NCBI GenBank assembly: GCA_028551475.1
Contig: CM052357.1
Coordinates: forward strand, 11,517,931 to 11,581,930
DNA from: Casuarina equisetifolia
Taxonomy: Eukaryota; Streptophyta; Magnoliopsida; Fagales; Casuarinaceae
DNA: 64,000 bases
Direction: 5' to 3'
Shown: positions 20,503 to 32,850 of the stretch, one piece after another
Position numbering within the stretch: the stretch's first letter is position 1
Layout of the letters: each line of letters opens with the position of its first letter
Notes under the pieces: model-generated
What the model saw: the letters and a program-made list of their open reading frames with translations, nothing else
Database searches by the model: none
What the model was told of the DNA's origin: nothing
Program-made: the position numbers and the translations under genes

Positions 20503-23500
20503 ATGATCTTCTTCCGGACTAATCCCATCACCCTCATTGTCTTTCTCACTTCTTTCATTCTCTTATCCCATCGCTTCTCCACTGCTGCTGAGTCTGAAGT
20601 GGGTACGTTTTCTCTTTCTTCTCCATTTGTTTACTTAGTTTTTCAGCTTTGCTGATGAGGGCACGCACCATTGTTGTTATAAACCATCTCAAGACTAATT
20701 AGGATTTGGTGGGTTTTCTTGGTTTCTGTGGGATGTTGAAGAAAAGTTTGCTTTAGTGATCAGCATGAGCACACAAGTTTAAATAGGTTATTTGCTTTGA
20801 TGAAATCACGTTTGGACAGATCTTATCTTGCATACGATTACAAGGCAATGATAAACGCATCCTCTCTGTCTGTCTCTCTCTCTCTGTTCTTTGAAGTTGT
20901 TCTGATTTAGATTTTTTTCCCCTTTCTTTTAGTTCGAATATCTTCTTTTGTTAGGTTCCGTTATGAGAACTACTACTCAATCAACTCTCTTGAGTTCTAG
21001 ATAAAGTATAATGAACAATGTATCTTACCAAACAGAGCCGTTTGCTTCATGAAATTAGTTATGTTCATTAAAATCAATGCCCAGATCTCGTTTTGAAGGT
21101 TCCTTTGCTCGAAAAACACACCCAGTTCACAATAAATGGCAACCTGTGAGTCTTGGGTTTTCGCCAGTTATGGATGCGATAGTGAAGATCAATCTATGAC
21201 ATTCGTCTCCTTAATATCCAACCCTTTAAGCTACTCAAGTCAGATGCCGAACAAAGTAACAAAAACCAATAGGATTTATTCATAAGTAACCAGAGATTTA
21301 GACTGTAATTTGCTATATAGCAGCACTGCAGTTATATGCCTAAACAGCTAATTCACCATGCTATGTTCTATTCCTGCTTTGTGTCTTTTTTTTTCTTTGG
21401 GTTTATGCTTAAGAGTAGAGAAAGTGCTAGCTTTTTTCCTTTGTGGAAAAATTAGTTTCTCAGGCCAAAAATATGATAAACGGAAAGCCAAAATATGTAA
21501 TTATAGGTTAATTTGCGCACTTACTTTTAGAAAGAATCAAACTTTTTTCTGTAGCTATGATCTTCACATGTCCTTTCATATGATTGCCAATTCATCTTTT
21601 CATTATATTTGAGACAAACGACATGCCATCTCTTCGTCTCTCTCTTTTGAACTTCTTTACTTTCGTTCTTTGCAGCAGTTGTTTCTCCTCGATAGTTTTA
21701 TTTGTAAGAGAATAATGAACTTGGAAATGGATGTCACATTATGTCTTGCCTTATAATGATCATGGGTCCACAATATTTCCTATATCCTAGCAAATTGTCT
21801 GGCTAGCTTAGCTGTTTTTGCTGCTTTTCGTTAGGATTCGACAAATGACATTGCTTAACATTTGTATCCCTTTGTTGATGTTGAGCTCTTTCAACGGGAT
21901 GGACTCTTCCATTAAATGATATATGAAGAGTAATAAGCAAACAGTGGAGAAAATAGATGCACTTTTAACCTCTCTTGCATTTGAATGCAGACTCACTTTA
22001 TCTTTTGCATTGAATGCATATCTAACTTTTTACTTATTTTCTTCATTTTATTCTTTTCTCGTCTTTTTTATCTGTTGGGTGGGATGGGGTGGGTGGACAG
22101 ATGATGAAACTCCATTTACTTACACTCAAGGAACTGGTAAAGGACCAAAGAGATGGGGCCAAATCAACCCACATTGGAAAGTGTGTGGAAATGGAAAAAT
22201 ACAGTCTCCTATTGATCTTTTAGACCATAGGGTGCAGGTTTTTCCATCTCTGGGAAAATTGAAAAGAGATTACAAACCTACTCCTGCTGTAGTGACGAAC
22301 AGGGGACACGACATTGCAGTAAGCTGCTTCTTTAATCTATGTGCTGTAATCCTTTTCTGTCCTCATTTTTAAATTCAGTGTTCAGTTAATGTTTGGGACA
22401 ACTTCAATGCATGAATTCATGAATGACATGGCCAAGAGCCCTGATCACTCATTCAGGACAAGTCAATTAGTTGAGGATCAACCAAACCAGGTTATAGAAG
22501 TGTGCATCACTGGATCATATTCTGGGGCCTTTCTAGGCTACTGAGTCCATATGCTAACTTATGATTAGTCAGTTGACCTCTAGTGCTTCAATTTACGAAC
22601 GGAATTGGATGTTTCACCAGGTAAAGTGGAAACAGGACGCAGGAGAAATTAAGATAAATGGGACTGCCTACAAGCTGCAACAATGTCATTGGCATTCACC
22701 CTCTGAGCACACATTCAATGGATCAAGGTCATTTGCTTGCCTTTTCTTGTTCTCTCTTCAGTTTTGATTGAAACAAAAACCATGCCAACTAATATACTTA
22801 CATGCCCAACACATTACTTTTTGTTACCAAAAAGGTGATGGCTGTTCACATCCATCTTTGCAAATTCTATTTTCAGGTATGACTTAGAACTTCATATGGT
22901 TCATTCGAGCTCCAGCGGAGAAATAGCTGTTGTTGGTATTGTTTACAAATACGGCCACCCTGATCGCTTCCTCTCAATGGTAGATGTTTTTCACATTACT
23001 TACTTCTATGCATCCATAAATATGTCAACATGTGTATGCCATCAACATAAATGCATTATATGGTTTACTTGAGCTGTACGCAAGAGATGGATTTGGAGCC
23101 ATACGCAAGTAAATCCAACCTGTCCCTCCTTTCAAGGGTATTTTAGATTATTTTGTCTTATTTAGTTGCGATACAGGCATTTATAAATATGCATGCATGT
23201 CAATAACTTTATGACAGATAAGTGCGTTTCAATGTTATATGCATTTGTTGAACCATGCTTAGTGTTCCTGCATGATCCTCTCAGTTGCCCGTGAGGTAAT
23301 GAAGGTAGGACACAATACCGAAGAGCCTTCTAGCATGACAAACAACGCAAAGAATTTTAATCAGAAATCTCCAGTTGTGTTTTGCTAACCTAGGCGACAC
23401 ATTTATGTAAATAAGTTTTCTATTTTTCACTACGTATGAAATATGTTAAAAGAGATGAATATACAATCTATACATTTCAGTAGCCTGGAAATTAACATCA

Positions 23501-25932
23501 TGCCTGAAATCCATTTGATTATTCCACGAACGATTATGGTATGCCACACTATGCACAGATTCGAGGGGAACTCTTCGTGCTGAATGACGAAGGCTAGTCT
23601 AGAAATGGTTTTCTCTAATGGTGATATGAAGAAAAACACCCTTGTTTTGCCGTGATGTGTAACAAGAAAGCAGGGAACAGTGGTAGCTCTCAGTCTGTAA
23701 TAATACCTTCAAATAAGAGTATTTTTAAGCCTTGAGAGTATCATTTCCAAAGCACAACAATGCGAACTTATAGAAAAGGGGTATCCAGAACCATATGGAC
23801 ATGGAAATCTTCAATGTAAATTGAATAATAATTTAAAGTTACATGGTAAATCGTCTCATCATTCCTTCGCCATCCCAAAAAGTGCCGCTACAACACCCCT
23901 TAGGAGCATTCATCCAGGAGCTTCAGCTGCAAGGTACCCAATTTATGTACCCCTTTTCCTATCTTTTGGCTGCCAAGGCTGGCAGAAATTAGTGAAAACC
24001 CAAAATGGAATATCTTTGTTTTTATTTTTTTTTTGTGCAATTAATACCTTTTTTTATTTTATTGATAAGACAGGTTGATGTAAATATCAGAACCGTAAAG
24101 AGAATACATAGACAGGGCATGGGCCTAACATTTTATAAAATCACCCCAACTTGTGGGTTGGAAATTGAGTACATAATGAATTACATAGGAAATTAGGTTC
24201 AAAATGAAATGAATGAATATCTTTGTGGGTTTGATTAAGATGATTTGGGATGCAAAAGTAATAGGACAGCTTTTCACATTTATACACCTGAAGAGTCATA
24301 TGCAGCATGAAGGAATTAAGTCTAATTTGAGAACTTGTAATTCTTTTCCAACTTGTCTGCTAGTTAACTATTTTTCCTTTTTTCCTTCTTTCCTGCAGCT
24401 TTTCCACCACATAAAGTCAGTTGGGAACGAAGAGATAGATTTGGGGATTGTTAACCCAGGAACAATTAAGTTTGGGAGCAGAAAGTATTACAGATATATT
24501 GGCTCACTTACAGTTCCACCATGCACTGAGGGTGTCATCTGGACAATAGTCAAGAAGGTCCTTTGCTAAAAACGCAATTTTGTCAACTAATAATTTCAAT
24601 ATAGTTCCTTTTACCTTTCTCCTTACTCCACGGATGCACTTCTATGGACACAAAACTTCTCTTTTGCAGGTGAGGACAGTTTCAAGGGAGCAAGTGAAGG
24701 CCTTAAGGGAAGCTGTTCATGATGTATGTGATTCTGAACAAATTTACCTCATTTTGATGAAATACGGTAAACAAATCAAGGGTATTGGAACTAACCACTA
24801 GGAAGTGTGAGAGAATATGATAATATTTCTTGTGGATTAAGAAAATTCTTAGTATGAGTTACCATTACATTAGTGTCCGGTGCAATTCTCAACAATTACA
24901 TCTATCTGGTTTGACACTTCCCCCCTCCCCAAAAAAGGAAAAGAAACAATTATATCTATCTGAAAATTGTTAGTTCAACCTTGTCTTTAGATTTGGAGTA
25001 TTTGCCAGCACCTACTACTTTGAAGATGTCATATTGTCGATACCAAGTTTTCAACAGTGATTAGAAAGTCAAAGTTATATGCTTCAACCAATATATTTTT
25101 ACAATTGCTTATGTGAATTTAAAAGATAGCAGGCTCTGAACTAAGTTTGTAATTGCTGATGCTGTAAGAACTGTTTCCAAAGTCAATGAAAAAAAAATAG
25201 ATAATTAATTTGCTTCGAAGCTGAAAGAAAACTAAAAGAAAAATGAGAGACCAATACGAGTATTTGGGTCCCTTTTTGGATGTCTGAAGTGCATTTGGTT
25301 GGTAGAATTAGATCTCCTCCGCATCTACTGCTATGCTATATATTGAGTCGAAATTAGGTGTAAAGGCAAAACAATAACTTTCCAGTTAAAATTCTGTAAG
25401 TCACCTATTAATACGAGTCTTTAGGAAATTTATTGTGTTGTGTTTTCTGTTGAGCTGTCAAAGGGATGAAATAAAGAGACCGTTAGAGAGGAAATTCTTT
25501 GACAACTTTTATGTGTATGAAATATCCAGATAGTAATAGATTACTACTCTTGTGTATGTTGAGATTGGTTTATCCCAAACCACATAAGATCTTTGGTGTT
25601 CTTAATGACAATTATGTCTATGTTTGCTACTTGATTCTTGTTTGTCTCCGACCAGCCAGTATCTAAGCTTGATTTGTGCCTTGACATGCTGGTCATATGC
25701 GAAGCCACAGATGGCTCTTAGTTTGAGATATTGTTGCAAAAGTGTAAGCATAAGTAGAAGAGTGTGAAAAAATAGTAAAAAGTGTAGGCTCCAGTGCAAG
25801 AACTATCTTCCTGCCAACTATTCCCCCCACTTTTTTTTCCAGGGATTTGAAGCAAATGCGCGGCCAACTCAAAATTCAGATGGAATAGAAGTCGAGTTGT
25901 ACAATCCAAGGGAGAATGGAGGTTCTACTTAA
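20503..25932 (+). CDS. Alpha carbonic anhydrase, secreted
   Basis: Seven exons: 20503-20602, 22101-22318, 22621-22727, 22877-22979, 24399-24557, 24670-24723 and 25843-25932. Phases join cleanly into 831 nt, 276 residues. The enzyme interconverts CO2 and bicarbonate. Residues 1-28 are a hydrophobic signal peptide, so the protein probably enters the secretory pathway. The family signature is complete: [18 protein letters not shown], zinc ligands His129 and His131 in [11 protein letters not shown] and His148 in ELHMVH, then [14 protein letters not shown] and the C-terminal NARPTQ. Length fits plant alpha-CAs such as the ACA7 group. Exon 6 stays open past its GTATGT donor to a stop at 24799-24801; I prefer the spliced form because it restores [12 protein letters not shown]. 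Introns of 1.5, 1.4 and 1.1 kb carry no genes. Its 3' end is convergent with the CML gene, and the last exon has two decayed copies (32.1 and 46.3 kb). Confidence 0.92.
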
Positions 25933-26540
25933 ACTTCCATAATCTCAAGAGGGGCAAAACAATTACAGGTCTAAATAACTGCATTATCTCCTACTACACA
26001 GTTTATATAAAGTATTAGCCTTGTTAATTATCATCAAGAACTTGAGGATCTGTTCTTTTGTTAATTTTTACAAATGGGTCTTGATAGAAAGAATTGGCTA
26101 CGCACATGCTCAGCAAATAAAAGAATTGAACAGATCAAAAGCTCCCTTATATTATAAGTTCGAGAGTTACTTTCCAAGAAAATAAAAAGAAGCCAAGACT
26201 TTGATGTAGGCTTCGTCGTCAATTCACAAAGAAAGTTATACTTTCCAAGAAAGGAGAAAGAACATACAATCTATAGCATCTCTATTGATAGATGGCCGCA
26301 TAGGGCAAAAGAAAGTATGGATTAGGGAGCTTGCCAGCAAACTCCAGTCATTCAGGCACTTATAACCGGATTTTTACACACACAAAGAAACATGTAGAGC
26401 TATCATCAGTAAAGCTGATCTACTAGACTCACAAAAACAGTTATGATAGAGTTCCAAACTTGAACAAGAACATACCTTAAACCAAAAGGCCCTGGACAGT
26501 ACACTAAACCTCAAAGAAGAACACAAAGTCCGTTTACATC
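25933..26540. other. Short convergent intergenic gap
   Basis: 608 bases separate the stop of the carbonic anhydrase (plus) from the stop of the CML gene (minus). Both 3' UTRs must lie here. The segment is copied, diverged, at about 46365-47040. Confidence 0.7.
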
Positions 26541-29500
26541 CTATGAAACAAGGAACGGGAGAACAGTCAGCATGAAGGCCTCGTAAGAGAAAGTAGCTGA
26601 GCCAATGTACGATATATCCTTCTCCTTAAATTTCTCAGTCAGTCCCTGCAAAAGGCATAGTTAAAAACCTTAGAAACCAAATGATGAATAAATAAAGTCT
26701 CCTAGTCCATGATCAAAAGAGAAACATCCCTGGCTTAACTTTTTGTCAACCCCAACAATAGCAGTTTTACATAAGAACTATCATGGGGATAGTTCAATTT
26801 CTTCAAGCATTGGAAAAACTTATTTCACATATGATAGATACGCAAAAAAACTAAAAGAATAAAAATAAATTCTAGTCTTCTTTTCATAGTAAAATCATAT
26901 TGAGAAAAGAGTTCCTAGTATTTCGCATTTGGTGCTTCTCTGGATATTTTAGAGATGTAAAAATAACTAACGAACTGTCAAAATAGTATTTATTATTTTT
27001 AGATACCAAATTGAAAAAAAATCATTCTATTAAGTCCAATTATAGAAACTCAAATAGAAGTCCAAAAGGGGACAAAGAAATCTCCTCTTCCTTTAAGTGG
27101 CAGAAATGCCTTGCTAGAGCCGACTTATTTAGTGTAATATGCTTGCCATGGTAGAGATAATATTTTAATCTTGAGACCAGTAAATTAAATTAGAAAAAAG
27201 GAGTTTACCTTAACTGTAAGGCAGCACCTGCATTACAAATTGGTAGGGAGAAAAAAGTCATACAAAATATTAAAATGTATCTTTCAATATATATCAAAAT
27301 GAAATTAAAAAGCATCAAAGTGCCCAATCAACCAAAACGTCAAATACTATACAGAACGTACTCAATGAAATTATCGTATTCAATGGCTCTACTTTGGCCT
27401 CCAGTTTTGTCAAACTTGGACACAAGTATATCCAAAACTGCTGGTGAGACAACAAGTCCCAGACTCAAAAGAGCATCTCGCAACTCAAATGAGTCAATTT
27501 TACCACTCCTATCCCTATCAAATCTCTCGAAAATGTCCTGAAGCAATTCCACTTGAGTCAACAATCAAGAAGCATATACATGTTTGCAAATTGAAAATAT
27601 ATTGTTTGTCAATAATAGTAACACCCATACTTACCCTCCAACTTTGAAGACCATAAAACAATGAAGTGAACTCCTTAAGTCCTGCATTAAAATGGCAAAT
27701 AATAAGAGAAAATCAATGACCCTCAGCAAGGATGAAATGAGGCAAAATCCAAACTTGAAAACTTATGGTCATTTTGGGGTCGCTTAGTTAGATAACTTAG
27801 TGGTAAATTAGTTGGAATCCCAACATCTTAATGTGTGAGTTGGATTTGAATATTGTAACATAAAATAAAAAATAAAAAATTCTTTTTATGGACATTTTGG
27901 GAAAGAAAGTGGATAAGAATGCCAGTAATGAATTGTTACTTTTATCTTTTATTTGTTCTTAAGCATAGAGAGTGAGAATCATATGACTTGAGCTCAAGAT
28001 TGCCCAACCACATTTGAGATCACTACCTTGGTGTCATTATTTATTTTTGAATTCAAATGAATAAGTATATATGTTCCTTCCTCGCTTATGATTTGAATAA
28101 AGAAATTAAGACATATATCTTCCCTTCCTCACTCCCTCCACCAAACCACACATCCACTCTACAACCACTGGTATTAGTCACCAAGGTCCAAGCCTCTCAC
28201 ATCACCAATAATACAGCATTGGCCACCCCCACACACCCACCTACTTCAACGTCCACGAATGCTTGCTAAGATAGACACAAACACATGCTTTGAAATCCCT
28301 ATGCCCCTGAGTCCAAAGCCCACAATCCACAGAATACTCACAAGCCATTATCCAAAATAATTATAATAACAATCTCAATTTAAAAGATAAAGTTCATCTA
28401 ATGGAAGAGCAATATGCAGACATTGGGTGCGTTGGATGATTCTCAATGAGCAAGTGTTACATCAATTATTTAAGAAACTCGAGTAAAATTTTACAATAAC
28501 TATTTACCAGCTTCAGATAGTGGCTTTTTTCACTATGACCTCAAACATTAATTTTCAGTATAACTATCGGAGCTAACCAAAGACTAGTTTTTATAGCCAC
28601 CTTTTCTATACTCAAGAAGAGTTACCGAATTGCTCAAACGAGGTTCCTTCTACGGTGACTTGGTCCACAACTTAATCAACATAGAAGGCATCATAAATTA
28701 GTAAGCAAAGCCCAGAAGAAATAAATAAATAAGACAATGATTCACACCCACTGGCGAATACCAATTTGCTGAAAGAGTAAAATGTTCCATAGTTCCTATT
28801 GACTCAGACTAAATATAAAAGGACTAAGAGAAAGAGACAAAACAGTTATGATCACTTGGGTTTAGTGTTTAAAGAACATAGTGTCCTGCAGCAGAAAGCA
28901 CCAAAGAAAAGCGTTCCCAACATAAAACGATGCATATTTGACAAAAAGCAGCAAAAGTCACGACTCTTTCTTGACTCCCCAAGACCAAAAGGCGTACTTT
29001 CTGTGTGATGGAAGTCATGTATGATTCAATCGGAGTACTGTTGATGAAAATGAAATTCAGAATCACTAGAAAAAAATTCTTACTCCTGTTTAGTACATGC
29101 TTTTCACTGCCATGTTCATCATTTTGATAATGGCTACCATGCTTGGGCATATGTTTATAAGATATTGCAAACCATAATCTATAAAGTACGTAATGTATTG
29201 GGTAGAAACCCTGTCGCGTTCTTGCTATCTTTGATAATCTTCTTCAGATCTATCAAACCAAAACCATATGAGCTAATACGTATATCGTGCCAGCCTATGG
29301 TATTGCACCAATGAAACCCTCCCACCGGACCAACAAGTCCTGGAAAGGTTTACGAAGTTGGTAGAAGGAAGGGCCAGGTGACCTAGCATATACGCACAAA
29401 GCTATGACAAATAAGTTTAAAGGAAAATACAGAGGCTTTATCTGGGCCCACAAATTGCACTCGTTCCCGCGGTTGTTCAATACGATGAATTTATAATATA

Positions 29501-30054
29501 TAAAATATATATAGCACAAATACCAAATCAATAAAGAACACTACCAGGAGTCAAATTCTGAGCACTCTCAACCGCCGGCCACGCCAGACTGCTTTGTTTC
29601 CATACAGCTGCAGTTTCGAAGACCAGACAAGAACACAGTACCAAGAATACAGAACCAGATGTGCTCACGTCTATTATTTAAACACATAAAAATGCATGTA
29701 CGTCTAATCAGTGGGAGAGAGATAGGGAGGAGTCTAACCGATTTTCCTGGTATTGGAATTGGTAAAGTGGTACATGAGAAGATGAACGGCCCTCAAGCTG
29801 AAGCTCTGATTGTAAGAAGACAGGGCCCTCTGCAGCTCCTTGTCGTCGATGAGGCCGTTGCCGTCCTGGTCGGCAACCCGGAAGCAGGCCACGACGTTCT
29901 GATCGGTGCCTGCTGGAAAGGCCGAGGGAACCAGCATGGAGAACGGGGAGTAGCTCGGCTCAGCGTAGGGTGTGGCGTAGCCCTGTGGAGGAGGTGCACC
30001 GTAGGGGAAGGAGCCGTAGCCGTGGCCGGGAGGAGGGTACGGGTAGCCTGACAT
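26541..30054 (-). CDS. CML48/49/50-like penta-EF calcium-binding protein
   Basis: Five exons on the minus strand: 30054-29739, 27681-27635, 27537-27362, 27227-27209 (19 nt) and 26645-26541, giving 663 nt and 220 residues with matching phases. These proteins are plant relatives of ALG-2/peflin-type calcium sensors. The N-terminus (residues 1-47) is rich in Gly, Pro and Tyr, as in PEF proteins. EF-hand 1 is DQDGNGLIDDKE (62-73). EF-hand 2 is DRDRSGKIDSFE (128-139). A degenerate third loop lies in DKTGGQSRAIEYDNFIE, and the end is YEAFMLTVLPFLVS. MSGYPY is preferred as start over an in-frame ATG 18 bases upstream because it matches the family N-terminus. Exon 1 is markedly GC-rich against its AT-rich setting. 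Intron 1 (about 2 kb) holds a SINE-like piece. Partial copies exist at 47.0 and 51.7-53.3 kb. Confidence 0.92.
27777..27885 (+). mobile_element. SINE-like piece in CML intron 1
   Basis: An A-box-like aacttagtggtaaattagt, then gagttggatttgaatatt as a weak B box about 45 bases later, then an A-rich tail (aaaataaaaaataaaaaat). It shares wording with 43923-43995, suggesting one decayed SINE family. Confidence 0.4.
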
Positions 30055-30214
30055 TTCGCGTAGAGAGGACAAGGGGTATATTAGCTCAGATATCTGGAGG
30101 TGTGCACCGTGAACTCTGATCAGATTTTAGAGACATGAGGATCCAAGTAGAGGCACCATGCAGCGTAGAATTACGAAACCACCATCATTTGTTTGAACCT
30201 GGTGTTTTCTTGCT

Positions 30215-30650
30215 CAACACGGCTAGATAGTGATGAGACAATTCGATAAACAATTGGCTGATTGTAAATCCATCGGAGAACACTGGCAGATGATGCCATT
30301 TAAGCAATGATAATAGTCTAATAACCATGTCGGATTTCTTTACCATGGACTAATAGTTTAATAGTTTGCGAAGAGTTGAAACCTCCCTAGGGAGATTGGG
30401 CGCACTTTTATTTATTATCATTGAAAGAGCGAAAGTTTGGACTCTTTCGAGATTGTGTACCTCTCCAAATTTGAATTAAAACAGCTCTAATAAAGAAAAC
30501 AGAAAATGTTGTTATCAAAAAGGTTGAGGTTCATCTTAGTGGATAGTAGTTAGGGTTTTTTTTTTTTTAAGGTTTACTGTATGATTCCGTCAGGAGAGCA
30601 TTTTCCAAGGTGAGAAACGTCTTCGATTCGGATGTTACTTAAAGACATTT
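30215..30650. repeat. Block X copy 1, downstream of CML exon 1
   Basis: Shares gacaatt(c/g)(g/a)ataaacaat, acattggcagatgatg-like text, catggactaatagttt and ttgttatcaaaa with 31035-31440, in order. Shorter parts recur at 48040-48160 and 53986-54130. It is not recognisable as a gene and lies on the 5' side of the CML gene in all copies where both are seen. Confidence 0.7.
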
Positions 30651-31034
30651 TGTACCTACTTCTTATCTTTCTATTTCTTTTTTCGTTTGTTCATCTTATA
30701 CATTGGAAACATTTTCTCTCAAATCAATTTACTTATGCAAAACCCATATACAAAAGTTTCAAAATGTAGGTCTCACAGAATAGTTAAATAGCTTTTGCTT
30801 TTTTCCAAAATTCTTTCTGAAGACCAACACTATCGAAAACTTTTCCAAACGAACCAAGTTATGTCCTAACCATGTAAGAACCCGTGAAGCATGTCCCACA
30901 AGAATATAGATAGTAATAGTCGACAAATGCTTAGTTCAATAGTAAATAAGTGTTATTTGAGATTTTTTTATTTTAGTCTCAGCACTTGAAAATGTGGGCG
31001 TGTGTGTATAAGTTATAAAAAAAAAAAGAAAAGA

Positions 31035-31440
31035 CAATTGAATAAACAATCGACGGATTGAAACTTGGTCAAAGAACATTGGCAGATGATGTAGTTTAAG
31101 CAGAATAATCTAACAACCATGTCAAATTTCTTTAGCATGGACTAATAGTTTGCTACTTTGTGTTTGGTTGTCACTTGGCCAAGAGAAGAAACCTCAATAG
31201 GGAGATCCCATGCACACATTTATAACGAAGATTTGGACGCTTTAAATATCATGTCCCATTTGAGATTTGAATTAAAACAACACCAACTAAACTGAAACTA
31301 AAAAAGTTGTTATCAAAATGGTTAGGGTTCACCTTAGTGTTAGGTTTTTTAAGATTTATTGTACGATTTCGACAGGAGAGCATTTTTCGAAGGTGAGAAC
31401 GTCTACTATTCGAGGTATCATCATTTAAAAATATATCTAC
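31035..31440. repeat. Block X copy 2
   Basis: A tandem, diverged copy of 30215-30650. The 385 bases between the two copies include an A-box-like tgcttagttcaatagtaaa near 30930, possibly another eroded SINE. Confidence 0.7.
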
Positions 31441-31444
31441 TTCG

Positions 31445-32200
31445 AACAATATGCTTTTACAATTGCTTATGTGAATTTAAAAGATATCAGGCTTTAAACT
31501 AATTTTTCTAAAAGTCCTAATTGCTAATGCTGTAAGAACTGTTTTCGAAGTCCATGAAAAAAAATAGATAATTCATTTGTTTAGAAGCTAAACGGAAACT
31601 AAAGAGAAATGAGAGACCAATATATGATATGCGTGTTGGGTCCCTTTTTGGATGTCTGATGTCCATGTGGTTGGTGGAGTTAGGTCTCCTCTATATCTAC
31701 TACTATGCTATATATGGAGTCAAAATCAAAGGAAGAGAGCCATTGGAGAAGAAATTCTTTGACAACTTTTAGGTGTATGGAATATCCAATAGTAATAGAT
31801 TGCTACTCCTGTGGATATCGTGATTGGTTTGTTCCAAACCACATAGAATTCTTAGTGTTCTTAATGACTAATATGTGTATGTTTTGCTACATGATTCTTG
31901 TTTGTCTTCGAGCAGCCAGTACCGAAGTTTGATTTATGCCTAAACATGCTGGTCATATGCAAAGCCACATATGGCTCCTAGTTTGACATGTTGTTGCAAA
32001 AGTGTTAGCATAAGGAGAAAAGTGTCTTCCAACTACTATTTGTCAAATGTTCATTGCCCTGATGCTGAAACTTGTCTGGTGGTTTGTCCCCCTTTTCTTT
32101 TCCAGGGATTTGAATGCGCGGACAACTCAAAATTCGGATGGCATAGAAGTTGGGTTGTACAATCCAAGGGAGAATACAGCAAGGAATCTGATGAAAAGAC
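31445..32200 (+). pseudogene. Alpha carbonic anhydrase 3' fragment, copy 2
   Basis: Matches 25080-25932 (intron 6 and exon 7 of the carbonic anhydrase) in order: ttacaattgcttatgtgaatt, gctgtaagaactgttt, atgagagaccaatat, gggtccctttttggatgtctga, then the acceptor and exon at 32106. The exon copy (gggatttgaa ... ggatggcatagaag) has lost bases near its start, so the frame reads as nonsense. None of exons 1-6 is present. Confidence 0.8.
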
Positions 32201-32276
32201 ACCTGAATGCTTGGCAATGAATAATCTAGAGGAGGAAGATTACTGCCCACATTGAAAAAAAGAAGGGATCCAATAT

Positions 32277-32470
32277 TTAACAGAGTGCTTGGAAATAGTA
32301 GGTGCCCACGATTACTGTCCCAGAACGGTGTGACTGCGCATCATCCTTATCTTCTTGCCAAGTTCCTCCAGGAGGGATTAGTAGTACTTGAAAGTTGATT
32401 GTTACGAGCAACAAAACAACCACTAACAACGCATTGCGAGTTTGTTCAGTGAGGTTGCAAAGTGAACTTC
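32277..32470 (-). pseudogene. PGG-domain (ankyrin-type membrane protein) fragment
   Basis: The minus strand reads RNALLVVVLLLVTINFQ followed by PPGGTWQEDK, with a later AQSHRSGTVIV. This is the start of the PGG domain: a hydrophobic helix then PPGG. It is typical of plant ankyrin-repeat membrane proteins (ACD6-like). No ankyrin repeats precede it and the following helices are missing, so it is a scrap. Confidence 0.6.
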
Positions 32471-32789
32471 CAGCTGTGCGATCGTGGCATAACATATCAG
32501 AAATCTCAGTGGAGTCTCATGTTCCCGATTGCAAGATGTCAGATATTATCAAGACCTAATGGTTGGGCCTAAATTAACTCAATAATTCAGCAACCACCTC
32601 TCCTCCTTAGTGTAAGGATGCATAGTTATAATCTTGACACTCAAGATAGTCTGTAAGATAGCACCTCCCCTTCCAAAAGGATGAAAATAAAAAGTAATGA
32701 AGGTAAATGGGACATATTAATAAAATAAAAGAACAATAAACACTAAATATCAGTAGCAAGTGAGATTATTTCTCAACATGTTTTTAGTG

Positions 32790-32850
32790 CACTACAACAA
32801 AAACAACTTTTAGTGACAAAATTTTCAAAGGCGACACACAATTTAATAAT
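32790..32850 (+). mobile_element. Possible CACTA-type transposon terminus
   Basis: Begins cactacaacaaaaacaac and continues ttttagtgacaaaattttc with gcgacacac. This resembles the CACTACAAGAAAA-type terminal inverted repeat and sub-terminal GTGACA/GCGACA motifs of plant CACTA elements and their MITEs. The opposite terminus was not found nearby, so it may be a solo end. Confidence 0.4.

Noticed and set aside
29659-30051. 130-codon plus-strand ORF opposite CML exon 1
   Set aside because: It is a shadow of the GC-rich exon. The minus strand carries an EF-hand and the family N-terminus.
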